This document shows, one piece after another, positions 1 through 11,472 of a DNA stretch of 64,000 nucleotides (its first letter is position 1; each line of letters opens with the position of its first letter). A program made the position numbers and the translations under genes. Source of the stretch: Smittia aterrima (lineage: Eukaryota > Arthropoda > Insecta > Diptera > Chironomidae); contig CP093831.1 of NCBI GenBank assembly GCA_033063855.1, forward strand, positions 29,140,001-29,204,000, read 5' to 3'. The notes under the pieces were generated by a model that was given only the letters and a program-made list of their open reading frames with translations, made no database searches and was not told the DNA's origin.

Positions 1-53
1 TCAAGCTAAAAGCTTTAAAACATTGAGAACGAAATAGAAAGTGTCAAAAGAAC

Positions 54-2247
54 TCACTCGAAGAGAACCCAAATGATGTAATAACACAAGCAGATGCCGA
101 GCGATAGGACAACGACAAGGATGAAGACTGAAAAAGAGTAAGTTAATCGAAAAGTTTATTTTATAAAAGTTTCTGCTTACCTAAAGCCCAAGGAAACGGT
201 CTTTGAGCTGACGCATCTTCCCAATAGCGATCACAAGTTAAATACCAACAAATCGCTTTGTTCATCTCCTCTGTTGAATATTTTCAGCTTTAACTTATTT
301 AAATTGCAAATCTCAATAAAATAAACAGACCTTCCATGTTTTTAAAGTCTTCGATCGAAAGCTTCACTAAAGCTGATGCGATGCAAGTTCTTATTAAACG
401 TTCGCAACGACTCTTCAGCTTATGTGTCTCGTCACTTTTGCAGTTTGCTTTTAATCGTTGCATTTCTGTGAATCTTCGTTGTCTGCTGTCAGCCAAGGTT
501 TCGCAGTTTTCTCTTTCATCTTCGCTAGAATTTTCCTCGTCGGGCTTTTTTGAGTCATTTTGATTTTGTTGTGAGTCAGTTTTCTTAACTTTTTCACTGC
601 AAATATTTCTTTTTCGTTTGTGAATTTTTACTTTTGGATCTGGTGATTCGATTTTATGTCCTGTTGCTTTTAAAATATCATTCAGTTTGTCTCTGAGTGA
701 TGGCGGTAAATTGAATGTTTTACTTTTCATTTGCGACTTTATAACTTCACGTCTTGCTGCTGCCAATGCTGTTGCTTCATTATAAAGCTCAATGTCTGTC
801 GATGCTCCTTGATTTAAGCTGCCTAGGGACGAGTCTTTTGTAACCAACACATCGCATCTCATTATATCACAATAATCGGCGAGACAGATTGCGTCTTCGG
901 CCACATTGACTTTTCCTCTGTGACGGTTATCAAAGTGCACGTCAAGATATTTTTCCTCGTAGAAGCTTTTCCCACAAAACCCACAAGTCCATTGGGTCGG
1001 TCGATGCCTAACTTTGGCACTTTCTTGCGGTGCAAACAAGTCACGAGCTGGATGGAAGGGACATTCAAGCGGTAGCTCAACATTATATTTCTGAAAAATT
1101 GGCGTGAGCTTTGATTGAACGGTTCTTCGAACGACTCGTGAATTTTCTCGAGAACATTGTATGGTGACATATCCTGGGGGAACTGGCCAGGGAATGAACG
1201 ATAAGAAGCAAAGAAATATCACCTGCGGACAAAAATACAAAGAGAAACATAATTAATGCAATTGCCAGACTAATGAACTTCGATTTTAGTTCTAAGACGT
1301 GCTCGAGTTGCTGAATACAAAACTGTAACAAGCGAACTCTCCGTCATAATAAACTTCGACGAAAGTATGATTAATGATTGTCCGTCTCAAGTTTTCAACA
1401 ATAAAAAACTTTGCGTTTCGACCTGATTACATCAAATCAAAATTACATGAATTAGTTTAAATTTAACTAAATTATTTGGAAAACACTTTTTTTTTTTAAA
1501 AAATTCTAATTTTTCCCGAAGCGAATTTTGTTTTTTCTTTTATCAATATTTTTTAAACTAGAGAAGATGTCTCAGTTCTATGTTTCATGAATCATGATAA
1601 AACTTTAATAAAATATTTTATTTAATTCCGAAAATAACCTTGATGACGATTAGGCAGAAAGGATTTCTGATTAGAATACAGCACATTTCTGATTTACGAG
1701 CGACATGTTTCACTAAATATTGAACAGCAACTACGACTAAACGCGACTTTTTACCACAACGGTTCACAAACAATAACTAAATGCAACGAATGCTAGCTCG
1801 CGCGCGATTTGTTTTTCTTTCTCTTCATTGCTCATTTTGTTTTAGGAATTTTTACTTCTAATTCGCATGATTTTCTAAAATTCCTTCAATCAACAGTCAT
1901 TGTGAGCTAACGAACAAGTTCTGAAATTAGTCATGGAAAATACTTCGCTGTTTTGTCTGTTGCGCGATTCTTGTTTCTACTGGATGACGTGGGGTGAGGA
2001 GAGAAATTCTGATATTTATCGATTTTTCGTCCTTTTGCCGATTTTTCTATTTTTCATTATTTGTTCACATTTTGTACGAAATATTTTCACATAGAATTAA
2101 TGAACGAGCAATGTATAAAGATTAATGAAAAAGCCAGTCGAAGGAGCATGTCGAAAACTTTAGAATCAGCAAATTAAAATTTTCATATTTTCTTAAATTT
2201 CTTAAATTTAAGATTCTTACCTCAACATTAACTGACTTTGACCACAT
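54..2247 (-). CDS. Membrane-anchored C2H2 zinc-finger protein, family not recognised
   Basis: Spliced model on the minus strand: exons 2247-2221, 1222-331, 270-181 and 127-54, with GT/AG borders and a continuous frame (about 360 aa). The ATG at 2247 opens MWSKSVNVE and is followed by a hydrophobic stretch (residues about 9-22) that looks like a signal peptide or anchor. One clear C2H2 finger follows (C89, C92, H105, H110), then a short Cys cluster, a long basic and acidic low-complexity region, and a C-terminal hydrophobic helix (residues about 337-357) rich in V, L and I. The two exons after 331 are too short to stand alone, but both restore frame and supply this helix. The TGA at 54-56 is the apparent stop. 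The same bases form a good donor (GTGAGT from 57), so the gene may instead continue beyond the window's left edge. It shares a promoter region with Bap55. Function is unknown. Exon structure is fairly sure, identity is not. Confidence 0.7.
1223..2220 (-). other. First intron of the zinc-finger gene (about 1 kb)
   Basis: This 998-base intron lies between donor GTAAGA at 2220 and acceptor CAG at 1225-1223. It is AT-rich with homopolymer T runs near 1490 and 1530. I see no second gene, RNA gene or repeat in it. It is unusually long for the gene-dense half of this window, so it may carry regulatory sequence. Confidence 0.5.
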
Positions 2248-2642
2248 TCGCGTGCCGCTTGCATTAAAGGACAATATCAAAACACTTTTCGCACCTCTAA
2301 AGCGGTAGAACTACTTGAACGAAATTAGTTTCAAGAATCATGTGCAAATTCTGGTAAAATCAATAAAATCGAGGGGGAAGGATAAAAAAGATGGTTTTAT
2401 AAAAGAGTGTTTTCATTTTTATCTTTCCGAAGGCTTTTATTGAAACTATTTGAAAGTACACCAAAATACAATGAATAAAAATAAATTAATTGTGAATTTT
2501 AAATTCGAAAAAATGCAACAATTCTTATTAAACAATTTAACGACTGACGAGTTTTCAAAATAATTTACGGGAAGGAAACTACGTTATCCACCAAATATTT
2601 TCCGCCGCCGCTTTATTTCGGCTTTCTTCTGTAAAAATCAAA
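2248..2642. promoter_or_regulatory. Shared divergent promoter region, zinc-finger gene / Bap55
   Basis: The two start codons (2247 minus, 2643 plus) are 395 bases apart and point away from each other. The gap must therefore contain both 5' leaders and both core promoters. No TATA box or other element can be assigned with confidence by eye. Confidence 0.45.
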
Positions 2643-4036
2643 ATGATGGCCTCATCAAGCATTTTGTATGGGGGAGATGAGATTGGAGCTCTCGTGTTTG
2701 ATCCGGGACATCAGTCGCTTAGATTGGGATTCGCGCAGGTAATGTTATCAAGAAATAAATTAATTTTGTTTTTTGTTAACAAAACCCAAACAAATTTTAG
2801 GAAGACTCGCCAAAGTCAGAAATTCCGTCTGTAGTAGGAATCGGACCAAATATCGCAGCAAATGGTATCACGGAACCGGAAAGCAAGGGAGACAACAATG
2901 TTACACCTTCTCGTAAGTCAAATTCGGCTTATTTTTTTCCTTCTGACCACTAAACTAAATAATTATTAGATAAATATTACATCGACACAACATTCCTGAA
3001 TGTTCCCCGGTCTAACATGGAAATTCAAAGCTATATGAAGGATGGAACGATTGATAATTGGGATTTATTTGAAAAAGTACTCGATTATGCTTACAAGCGT
3101 GTCATTATGTCTGAGGCGACTCATCATCCAGTGCTTTTCTCAGAAGCTGCTTGGAATACTCGTCACAACCGGGAGAAACTCACTGAACTGATGTTTGAAA
3201 AGTACAACGTTCCAGCATTCTTTCTTGTCAAGAATGCAGTCCTCGCTGCGTTTGCTAATGGACGAGCAACTGCTCTGGTCGTTGACAGTGGAGCTAAGCA
3301 CACTGCAGTTGTTCCAGTTCATGAAGGATACGTATTGACTCAAGCTGTTGTGAAATCACCATTAAGCGGAGATTACTTGTCCATGCAATGTCGTCAGCAT
3401 TTGGAAAACCATGGAATCGATTTAGCCATGGGTTATGCTATCTCTGGCAAAGATGTTGTGAAGGAACGCGATCAGCCTCGCTATACAAAGCGAACATTGC
3501 CTGAGAATTTGACCTCATCGTGGCAGCAGTACATGTTACGACAACAGCTTCAAGATTATCAGGCCGCTGTTGTTCAAGTACTTGAATCACCTTACGATGA
3601 ACGTATTGCTTCTCAAATTCCTGCTGTACATTATGAATTCCCAACTGGTTATCATCAAGACTTTGGATCAGAGCGATTTAAGCTAGCTGAAAACCTTTTC
3701 GATCACACGATGCTTGGAGCCGGTCAACTTGCTTCAACAAGCGTTTCTAATTGCGATGCAGATGTACGTTTAGCTTTGTACGGATCTGTGGTCGTTACTG
3801 GAGGAAATTCGCTTTTGCCAGGTTTCGCTGAACGTCTCAATCGAGATCTATCCCATCGCGCTCCTTCAAACACTCGCATCAAAATGATTGTCGCGAACGG
3901 AACAGTCGAACGACGCTTTGGAGCTTGGATTGGTGGATCGATCTTGGCTAGCATTGGAACTTTCCAACAAATGTGGATTTCAGCACAAGAATACGAGGAA
4001 GGCGGCAAGTCTCAGGTCGAACGAAAATGTCCGTGA
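2643..4036 (+). CDS. Bap55: Actin-related protein Bap55 / ACTL6 (BAF53)
   Basis: Three exons, 2643-2738, 2801-2912 and 2970-4036, encode 424 aa, the usual size of the family. The N-terminus reads GGDEIGALVFDPG and SLRLGFAQ, the ACTL6 version of the actin nucleotide-binding start. Other family marks are FLVKNAVLAAFANGRAT, ALVVDSGAKHTAVVPVHEGY and the C-terminal VVTGGNSLLPGF and RRFGAWIGGSILAS. Known role: nuclear actin-like subunit of SWI/SNF (Brahma) remodelling complexes and of INO80/Tip60-type complexes. Both introns are about 60 bases with consensus GT/AG. The start has two adjacent ATGs (MMASS) and the first is used here. Possible AATAAA signals lie near 4048 and 4125. Confidence 0.93.
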
Positions 4037-4529
4037 ACACTCACGCAAAATAAAATCTCCATTCTATTTTTAATGACACTTTCAGTTTTAAATTCTTTGT
4101 GACCTAATAAACGAATTATTTCAAATAAAACTTGTGACTATCTTGATGAAATTGCCCTAAAAATGTCAACAACCTAGTTGAGAGGTGAGTTTTATTAAAT
4201 GTGGAAATTTTTGTAATTCTAGCACAAAAGAGCTTTAAAAACATTTTAAATTGAATGTTTTTGCTTTCGAAGTTCAATGCCTAACGACGTAAGTCATTTG
4301 CGAGGCAAGCGAGTTTACCGCATTTGTAATTTTCTACGAAAGTCCGAAGTGCAAACATAAATTGGATAAATGGATATTTTTTGGCGGATATTTTTGTCGT
4401 CATCTTCAAAGTAAATTTCTCACTTAATTTTTCGTTTCAGTGAGAACGAGTCAGTTTGAGTCAAACAGTCGAAGAAAGCACAAGCATAAATCGAAACCTA
4501 AGAATATCTGAAGAAGAAAGAGTGTGACA
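4037..4529 (+). other. Intergenic: Bap55 3' end and FAM210B-like 5' leader
   Basis: This stretch holds the Bap55 3' UTR with AATAAA signals and, after about 4250, the promoter and leader of the next gene on the same strand. I see no reading frame or RNA gene here. Confidence 0.4.
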
Positions 4530-6322
4530 ATGGCCTTACAGATACAAAATATTTTGAAGTCGGCGAGAATTGCTAATTCTCGTGGATTAACTTCGGGAGT
4601 TTTCTCAAGCAGCGGATTTGATGGAAACAGTAAGTAACCATTATTAGAAAGTAAAATTTAGTTGATGAATAGAAAATTAGAGAAATTTCTAGAGGAACTA
4701 AACATTGCTTCATACATCTAATATTTAAATTGATAAAATGCATCAGAATCACCGGTTCAATTTAAGTAGATGCCAAGGTCTCGTTCATTACTCATCCTTT
4801 TTTTTCCATTATTTTCTCGTTTGACAATTGGTTTGGCGTAGAATAATATTCCACATTTTTGTTTTTCGCACGCCCACGTTTGAAGATCTACTTTCTTTTC
4901 TCCCTAACATAAGTGATCACTTGTTTTTCGCGTGATCTATGAGACTGTTAGAATCAGGAAGTAACTTCGCGAGAAGTAATCTACGTCAGACCTAAATAAA
5001 CTAATTTAGGTCCCTTAAATTAAAGAATGAATGAACCTCTGGATCTCATTCGATGAAACTAAACGACTTTTAGACCTTGGCGCTCATCCAACTTATTCGA
5101 AACGCATTTCTCGGTAAAGCAAACAGGACTTTGAACTTTGCTTTCTCTTCAACAGGGAATCAAAGTAACAAGTTGCATTTGGCTGTTCAGCGTGAATATC
5201 CTCAAGCGGAACAGTTGCCTATGCCAGCAAACATAAACGTCACTGAAACTGCACGCTTTTCCCCTTTGAGAAATCGTGATATTAATTCTTCAGCCATGGA
5301 AGCACATCACGAAATGTTCGAGAAGAAAATCGATGTCACTTTAGATCAGAAACATGAGGTGAAATCGGACGAAGTGGTCTTTAATGATGTTTACTTGGAA
5401 AAATATGATCGCTCGTCTGCTGTTAATCTGTGCTCTGTGATGCAGTCGACCGTCCCAGAGCCATATTGTGCGCAGAAATTATCACATCTCAACATGCCAG
5501 GCGGTAGCTGGGGACAACAAACGAAGTATTTGTCACATGAACTTAATTCAGCTCATTTATCAGGTGACATTTGAATTCATGGTTAAATGAATGACACTAC
5601 GTAATTTTTCTCATTTCACAGAACTAAGACAAGAAATACGCAGTGACAGCTGGAACAGCTACAGCGGAAATTGGGGACCTAAAGGTAGCAAAGGAGTTAA
5701 TTTCTTACTAAGTTCGCTTCCTAAATCTAAAAGCCTGTTTGACCATCATCATCGACTATTTAACATTAACAAACTGTCATGCATTAGATTCATATCATCT
5801 AGTAAAAGAAACTTGCAAGATTCTAAGCCTGAGTCTGCTAATACGGAAAAAGATTCAAAAGTATCTAAACTTAAAGTGGCAATCAAAGAGTATGGTATGA
5901 CAGTCATAGTCTTTCACGTCGGTATATCTCTTGTGTCTCTAGGAATTTGTTACGCAATCGTATCGAGGTAAGTTGATTAATAAAATAATCAGAAATTTTC
6001 TTGATTTTCTAATTGGTTTTACACTAAACTTTAGTGACTAAAGCTTTAAATACGTTTGAAAATGTTCATTCTATAAATTTCTTTTTTTTTTCTTCTCTAC
6101 AGTGGACTAGACCTTACGTACATCATTGAAAAACTCCCACAAATTGCCCCCAGTCTGCAAGATAAAGTACCAAATTCTTCACAAATTGCAGGAGCCAGTA
6201 CTTTTGTGATTGCTTACGCAATTCATAAATTGTGTGCACCAGTTAGAATTTCGATTACATTAGGCTCTGCCCCATTTATTGTAAAATTTTTAAGGAAAAA
6301 GGGTATTTTGAAGAAAAAATAA
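4530..6322 (+). CDS. FAM210B-like mitochondrial membrane protein (DUF1279)
   Basis: Four exons, 4530-4629, 5156-5563, 5622-5967 and 6103-6322, give 357 aa in a single frame. The first exon (MALQIQNILKSARIANSRG) lacks acidic residues and is rich in R, K and S, as a mitochondrial targeting peptide should be. The middle (about residues 40-250) is poorly conserved. The C-terminal 100 residues match the FAM210 (DUF1279) domain: KEYGMTVIVFHVGISLVSLG forms one membrane segment, and the hallmark AYAIHKLCAPVRISITLGS follows in the second. This wording is closer to FAM210B than FAM210A. FAM210 proteins are inner-membrane proteins linked to mitochondrial translation and metabolism. The stop codon TAA lies inside an AATAAA (6318-6323). 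A second transit-peptide-like frame abuts exon 2 (see findings). Confidence 0.85.
4630..5155 (+). other. Intron 1 of FAM210B-like gene, with hairpin and possible alternative first exon
   Basis: This 526-base intron is long for the region. It contains a perfect 9-bp inverted repeat (GACCTAAAT at 4989-4997 and ATTTAGGTC at 5004-5012, loop 6). From 5077 to the acceptor at 5155 it contains an open frame continuous with exon 2, preceded directly by TTTTAG. The intron may therefore include an alternative 5' part of exon 2. Confidence 0.5.
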
Positions 6323-6593
6323 AGCATATATTTTGATAAGAATGAGACAAGAATTTATGAATTTTAAATTTGTGACGAAGTTATCAATAAGATGATATCT
6401 TGAAGGTAATCGAGGTGATCATGTCACTTAAGTTTTAACGGTACATATTTTGAAATTAATCCCGCCAAAAATTTACTCAGTGACAACACTCAAAACAAAA
6501 CTTTCAAATTGTACAAAAGAATTTAATTTTCGGAGTTTTTAATCGAGATGCACGCATATTTCTCAGATGAATAATTAATTATAGATTTCACAA

Positions 6594-9500
6594 ATGAATA
6601 CGCTAGTTGATTCAGACATCCAGCGCTTCGTTGCATGTCTTGTGTTAGGTAAATTCAAAATATTATTTTTTCTCGCGTCATTTATTTATTGTGATCAAAT
6701 TGTAGGCTACCTAGAGAACCAGCAGCTGCAAAAGTCATACAGTTCATTTTGCGAGACAAGTAGACATCTAACCAAAGAAAAAAATGGATTGAAATACGGA
6801 AATAAGCCGCTTGATACTTCACTTGGTCTTGTAAACATTGTCCGGGAATATTTTCTTTTAAAATCACGTATTAACGAGTTCCTTCGACAATGCCCTCAAT
6901 ACCCATTAGTTATCAAGCTCATCGATACAGAAGATACGTTCCTTCGGTTGGACATCATTCTAAAAGCTTTGAAAGATTTACTGGATCTCACTGAAAAAGA
7001 ACCAAGTGGCAAGTCAAAGAAACGAAAACATGACGAAGAATTTGATATCTCTCAAACCAACACAAGTACACCAGAATCGTTAAATCCACCTAAACGAAAG
7101 AGGAAGTCACTAACAACTCCGTTTCTTACGCTAAGTGCCAACAAAGAAGTTCAATGCAGAAATTTCGATAAATCATCGGCGAGCCGTGCAGAGTTGAATT
7201 ATGAAAGTTCCTCCGATACATCTGAAAAAGAGGATGACGGTATCGAAGAAGAGGGCGAGCATTCACCTATACAAAGGTCAACAGCAAGTCCTACCGCACA
7301 AGCACTTAAGGAAAAGGTTGGTCAATTTGAAAAATAAAGTGATTTTCTTAATCTGATATTTTTTTAGAAATTCATCGATCAAGTAATAAACGATAAAGTT
7401 GTGGCAGGCAATCTTGCAGATCTCATAAACAAAACTTTAACAGCACAAGAACTAGAGCCAAAGCCGTCCAAATCACATGAATCTCAAGACATTGAAAGTG
7501 GTGGGTTCAACGATCTTGAGAATATCCTTTCTGGGACACAAAACGACCCTTCATTCGACGAGATCATTAATGATGCAATCAATAAATACTTTTCAGAATA
7601 TCCTGAAAATGTTGGTCAGACTTCAACGTCTTCTGAAAAACAGACAACAGAATCAGAGACTGCAGCTGTTGAAGAAATTCCAATCAAACAACGTCTACGG
7701 CCAAGAATTGAACGCAAGCAGGCGGTGAGCGAGAGAAAGCGGGTTAACATCATATCGAATGAACCTTATACTGGAATCGTTCCTGCTGTTGCTAACTTAT
7801 CTACGTTAACTACAATAACTCATTCTGATATAACACAATTGCCTCAGTTTTTGTTTATTCAAAGTGGAAATGAAGTAATTCCCGTTCTTCAAGCAATCCC
7901 TGCAATTACGACATCAACTTCAGCTGGCGTGATATCCACAACCTCGAAAGCTGTAGCCACAACATCAACAATGATATATCAAAACGTTGAAAAAAAAGAA
8001 GCGCCTAGCACTACAGCAGATGACAATCAAGTTGTCAATGAAGCTGAAAAAAAGGAATCAACTCCAAAGATAACACTTTATCCAAGTTTCCTCGAATCAA
8101 AATCAAAATCAACTCCTCGTCGTAAGGCTCAACATGTCAGAATACTTGATTTTAATCAAACGCCTTCAAACAGGAGACTTTCCACCGTCAAAGAATTCTC
8201 AACTCCTTCAAATGGAATCCCAACCACAACGCCAGGGTCAGCTCCTGCTACCATCGACTTTTCAAAATCAAAGAGGGAAGAGGAAAAACCGCAAATAACT
8301 GCAAACGACGACGAAAGCTCAAACTCAATTTCGCACACGCCTAAAGTTTCAAAACGATGCCGAAGTCGTAAAATTGCTATACAAAAGTCTGAAGAAAAGA
8401 CTGTACCGGGAGAGGAAGAGCTCAAAAAACCTGTATCAACAAATTTAAACATTCAAACTGTTGATGATTGGAAAAATATGCGTAATCAATCAAAAGCAAT
8501 CCCGATTGACCAACTTCTTAGACTGCAAAATCAGGAAGCTGAGACAAATAGCCCAAAGAAAAGACTGCAAAAAAAGCGACGTCAGGTGAAAGCTAAAATT
8601 GTTGCGAAGAAACTGACACCAATCAAGAGCAAAACTAATAAAGCAAAAGAAAAGGGAAAATCATCTTCGATAGAGATAGATGAGAATAAACCACTTAGTG
8701 CAATGAAGTTTAGGATTTCGTCTCCAAGAAAACTTGCATCAAACAAGAAGTCACCAAAGAAGAAAACACATGTCACAAACTCATCTCAAGAGATTAAGTT
8801 GCACGAATCGCAACAAGACACAAAAGCTACTAAAGGAGAAACCACAAAAGAAACTGCAGAAAGTAGTCAGCTAGATAGAAGTGATACCGTACAAGAAGTT
8901 GCGATGGTACTGACAAATTTTCCTGAAACAATTTTAGCGCGACACAAGAGTATTGAAGAAATGGAGAATAAATCTCTGGATGTCACTCCAGTTTCTCAAT
9001 TAGAAACTCCTTTCAAAGAAGTTATTGCGAGCTTGAATGAAACGCCTTTCAAAACTAGTCTAATGACACCCTTGCCAAACACTCCTCGGTTTGCAATCCC
9101 GCTTCTTACAACAACTCAAGAAACACCTATGCCTAAAATTTTTGCAGACACAAACACAACAATAACGCTTCAGTCACTCGTTAAGAATTGCGATATTCCA
9201 ACACCAAGCTTTGCAATTACTCCGGGTTTCAAGCTAACTCCTTTAAAGGATCTTCAAGATTTTAGTCCCACAAGTGGATACAGTCGCCGAACTGATTATT
9301 CATCAAGTAGCTCTTACTACAAGCCTGACGAATCAGAAGAAATTAACCAAAAGATCAATGCAATCATCAATCAAAGACGAGATGGACATCATTCGCAATC
9401 AGAGTCTGAACCAGGAACGACTTCTGCTGTGGGAAGTGTAAAGAAAGTGGAATGTCCTGGCGCAATCGAACGAGTAAAATCATTCACTGAGCATCAAACA

Positions 9501-11211
9501 GAGCATCCTATGCCACATTACAAAATGATGGATGAAGATGGTTTACTTTCGGAGTCATTTGTTACTACAGCAACTGAAGGTTCATCAAGTGGATCCTCAT
9601 TTACTTGCTCAACTTGTTCTACGGATAATACAGATGAAGACACCATGGAAAAGATCGAGAGATTCGCAAAGACTGATGAAAAGGATTCGGAGTGGGACTG
9701 TGAGGATCACAATGTTAAGACAGATAATAATAGTCCATCACTGATGAATGAGAAAACCGGAGAAGTGCGATTCCCGCTAAGAAATTGGATCACTCCGAAA
9801 AAAATTGAAATAAGCCCAGAACAAGTAAGAACTGAAGAAACTAACAAGATCAAATCATTGCTACAATCGAACAACTCGAAGCACGGCTTGAGTATTGAAG
9901 AAGAAAAGGCAAGAATAATTAGAGAACAAGAGGCAGTAAAGAAAAGAACTCTCGCTAAAATCCGAAGTGAATCAGCAGCTTTTTCGTCAAAACCTCTGCA
10001 AAAGTTCAAGAAGTCACAAGTGAAAAAGTTTAAACTTCCGTCAAATGCTGTTGCCAATCCGGCGTATGTCAATCGTAGAGATCAGATTCTTCAGCAGCAG
10101 TTTTCCGAGCGACCAAGACCAACAACAAACTGGACCAACACCAAACTAATTTCATCCAATTCATCATCTCGAAGAAAAAATGCAACACCACGTAAGACAA
10201 TCCCGATGAATGAACTGCCTCGCGAGCAATCTTCTCAGAAAAAGACAAAAGCCAAGCCAAAACCAAAGGATAGTGCAAAACAAACAGAACAGAATAATCT
10301 TTCGATTGAGAACGTGAGTGACAATGCTGTTATGCCTGAAGATTCTACCAGTCTAGAAATTTCAAGTTCATTTAACACAAGTAATGAAGAAGAAACTGCT
10401 AGCACTGTGATCACAAATCAGACTTCGCCCAAGCTAGCTGAGGAGGGTTCCAACACATTCCAACGAACTCTCATTGCTCAAGGTTTTGATAAGATTGAAG
10501 CGAAAGGTTTGCAAGTTGAGCTAGTTGATAAACTTGAAATCCCTACCGTATCCGCTGACGGTACTACTGCAAATAATATTTCAACAGAACTAGTTGAACA
10601 GAAATTAGAAGATGAACCTATTACTGATAAGTCGGAAACGGAAGTTTTGTTGAAGTCATCTGAAAATATTCCTAAAGAAATTAAAGAAACTATTGAAGCT
10701 GATGAAAGCGAGGAAGAAAGTGATGATAGTGATGATGAAGATCTCGCCGATGAGAACGAAAAACGAGTTTTCAATTTCGAAGAGCCTGAAAAATTTAAAG
10801 CTATTTCTAACACATCGAAATTGCCAATATTGTCCATCAAATGTCGTATTGAAGATCGTGTAGTGAATCTCGCTGATACTAATAACATCAATCTATTCTA
10901 CATGGATTCTGAAATACCTTGTAAGCTGGTAAAGGCAAAGAAAATTTCTGCAAATAAACCTTCTGATGAGAAGTCGAATGGAAAATCTTCGCCCACAAGA
11001 AACGGGAAGTCAAAAGTACAACGAAAACCTTTAGCATGTGATCAGACAAAATCTGTGAGCTCGAAATCGCCAAACAAGTAAGTTAAAATTTCTACTGTGA
11101 ATAAAAGCTAACAAGTTAAAACGTTTTAGATCAAAACCAAAAGGTTCACCAGATCAATCTCAGACTGTTCCCGATATAAGCGCAATTCTAGCAACAATCC
11201 ATGGAAAATAA
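6594..11211 (+). CDS. mxc: NPAT / Multi sex combs (Mxc)-like histone-locus-body scaffold
   Basis: Exons 6594-6648, 6706-7316, 7368-11077 and 11130-11211 give about 1485 aa. The first 38 residues form a LisH-like helix pair (DIQRFVACLVLGYLENQQLQ), followed by a segment resembling the conserved NPAT N-terminus (LVNIVREYFLLKSRINEF). The remainder is low complexity and S/T/K/E-rich, with many SP/TP sites, basic patches (KKRLQKKRRQVKAKIV) and acidic runs (about residue 1130). Known role of NPAT/Mxc: LisH-driven self-assembly of the histone locus body and CDK2-dependent activation of replication-dependent histone genes. The many S/TP sites agree with that. The assignment rests on the N-terminus and overall architecture, because the rest is too divergent to judge by eye. 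The gene is convergent with Caper. Confidence 0.72.
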
Positions 11212-11472
11212 GATGTCATCTCCGGTTGAAAGCAGTGCTTAGATCTCATCAAAAGAATAAACGTTTAAGTCATTACACAAAATGTAAATTAATGCTAAAT
11301 AATTTTTAGTTTTGCAAGTCGCATTGACTTCCTCGCTCTGTAAAAAAAGTAAATAAAACTCGGCTAACTTATTTTACAAATTAATCGAAAGGTTTGGTTT
11401 ATTTTCATTTAATAACATTGATTTCAAATATTGTGATTAGAAACACGAAGACAGAAGTTATTTATGGTTTAC
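11212..11472. other. Convergent 3' ends of mxc-like gene and Caper
   Basis: Only 261 bases separate the two stop codons. AATAAA-type signals occur on the plus strand near 11254 and 11351, and on the minus strand (TTTATT) near 11398. The two 3' UTRs therefore probably abut or overlap. Confidence 0.5.

Noticed and set aside
1083..1331. 82-codon minus-strand frame overlapping the zinc-finger start, beginning with a hydrophobic ATG-led segment
   Set aside because: It runs in another frame across the acceptor at 1223. The frame containing the C2H2 finger joins cleanly to the exon at 2221-2247, which explains the N-terminus better.
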